From Ramlibacter henchirensis (GTDB lineage: Bacteria; Pseudomonadota; Gammaproteobacteria; Burkholderiales; Burkholderiaceae_C), in the NCBI RefSeq assembly GCF_004682015.1, contig NZ_SMLM01000002.1:1-64000 (forward strand): a stretch of 64,000 nt of DNA, read 5' to 3'. Position numbers and translations under genes: made by a program. The notes beneath the pieces are model-generated. The model was given only the letters and a program-made list of their open reading frames with translations, was not told the DNA's origin and searched no databases. Every line of letters starts with the position of its first letter. Position 1 is the stretch's first letter. Positions 63,684 to 64,000 of this stretch are shown piece after piece.

Positions 63684-64000
63684 TCAGGCCAGCCTGGCCG
63701 CCGCCCTCTTCGCCTTCCACGCGCCGGCCAGCACCAGGACGCCGGGGAGGATGATCATGGCCCAGATGATCTTGTCCAGGTGCTGCTTCACCCACGGCAC
63801 GCTGCCGAAGAAGTAGCCGGCCGTGATGATGCCGACCACCCACAGGCCGCCGCCGGTGATGTCGTAGAAGGTGAACTTCGCGCGCGTCATGCGCGCCACG
63901 CCCGCGACGAAGGGCGCGAAGGTGCGCAGGAAGGGCATGAACCGCGCGGCCACGATGGTGAAGCCGCCGTACTTCTCGTAGAAGGCGTGGGCCTGGTCGA
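63684..64000 (-). CDS. DedA family membrane protein, partial (N-terminus off window)
   Basis: The visible 105 codons are the C-terminal half of a DedA/VTT-domain protein. FYEKYGG, FTIVAARFMPFLRTFAPFVAGVARMT carries the family's conserved Arg and Pro residues, followed by two membrane helices (GGGLWVVGIITAGYFFG and the last, IIWAMIILPGVLVLAG). DedA proteins are inner-membrane proteins linked to lipid-carrier flipping and membrane homeostasis. The start lies beyond base 64000. It is convergent with the PAS-LuxR gene. Confidence 0.9.
   Translation of the reverse strand, partial: DQAHAFYEKYGGFTIVAARFMPFLRTFAPFVAGVARMTRAKFTFYDITGGGLWVVGIITAGYFFGSVPWVKQHLDKIIWAMIILPGVLVLAGAWKAKRAAARLA

Overview
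The window is about 68% GC, densely coded and free of visible mobile elements. Its gene content points to a betaproteobacterium of the order Burkholderiales, most likely family Comamonadaceae (Ramlibacter/Variovorax-like). Pointers are two Bug-type periplasmic binding proteins, an imuA-imuB-dnaE2 cassette, a RibBX-type riboflavin enzyme and a betaproteobacterial type IV pilus minor-pilin operon. This assignment is inference from gene types, not from a database match.

Layout. 1-4643 (minus): pilE-pilV-pilW-pilX-pilY1, minor pilins and tip adhesin; pilY1 runs off the left edge. 4789-12272 (plus): ten closely packed or overlapping genes, ribD-ribE-ribBX-ribH-nusB-aminotransferase-ybgC-tolQ-tolR-tolA. 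12306-15764 (minus): dnaE, the replicative polymerase III alpha subunit. 15815-17982 (plus): trhO tRNA hydroxylase and a HAF-repeat lipoprotein. 18002-21484 (minus): a redox/quinone-type operon (pirin, DoxX, flavodoxin, pirin, DUF599), divergent from a LysR regulator (21596). 22552-25243 (plus): FAD oxidoreductase, gluQ, trmB. 25266-30106 (minus): a membrane protein, then alaS-tlpA-transglutaminase, whose last gene is frameshifted. 30225-33014: divergent MFS transporter and succinate-semialdehyde dehydrogenase. 33181-37472: MS-channel-like protein, LuxR regulator, lipoprotein, and a strong terminator. 37672-40894: glycosyltransferase plus amylo-alpha-1,6-glucosidase. 40923-46943: an aromatic degradation cluster (Bug protein, IclR regulator, Rieske oxygenase, SDR, intradiol dioxygenase, second Bug protein) with two matching palindromic operators. 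46992-49634: large FG-GAP/Ig-like secreted protein. 49884-49957: tRNA-Gly(CCC). 50040-51928: two unknown proteins and a PEBP protein. 52012-57260 (minus): imuA-imuB-dnaE2 SOS mutasome behind a consensus LexA box. 57373-59217: ABC exporter. 59266-60993: XRE regulator, AbiEii nucleotidyltransferase and 3-methyladenine DNA glycosylase in an overlapping operon with a palindromic promoter. 61008-63682: secreted unknown protein, scoAB CoA-transferase and a divergent PAS-LuxR regulator. 63684-64000: 3' part of a DedA-family gene.

How the genes work together. Most of the window is chromosomal housekeeping: riboflavin synthesis, envelope integrity, replication, tRNA modification and aminoacylation. 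Three accessory themes stand out. The first is a compact aromatic-ring pathway under a probable IclR operator. The second is the SOS-controlled translesion polymerase cassette. The third, 2 kb away, is an autoregulated toxin-antitoxin-like pair whose reading frames overlap a base-excision-repair glycosylase. This third arrangement is the least ordinary thing in the window.

No gene-free stretch exceeds 300 bases. The longest intergenic gap, about 249 bases before the tRNA, holds only short repeats and a likely tRNA promoter.
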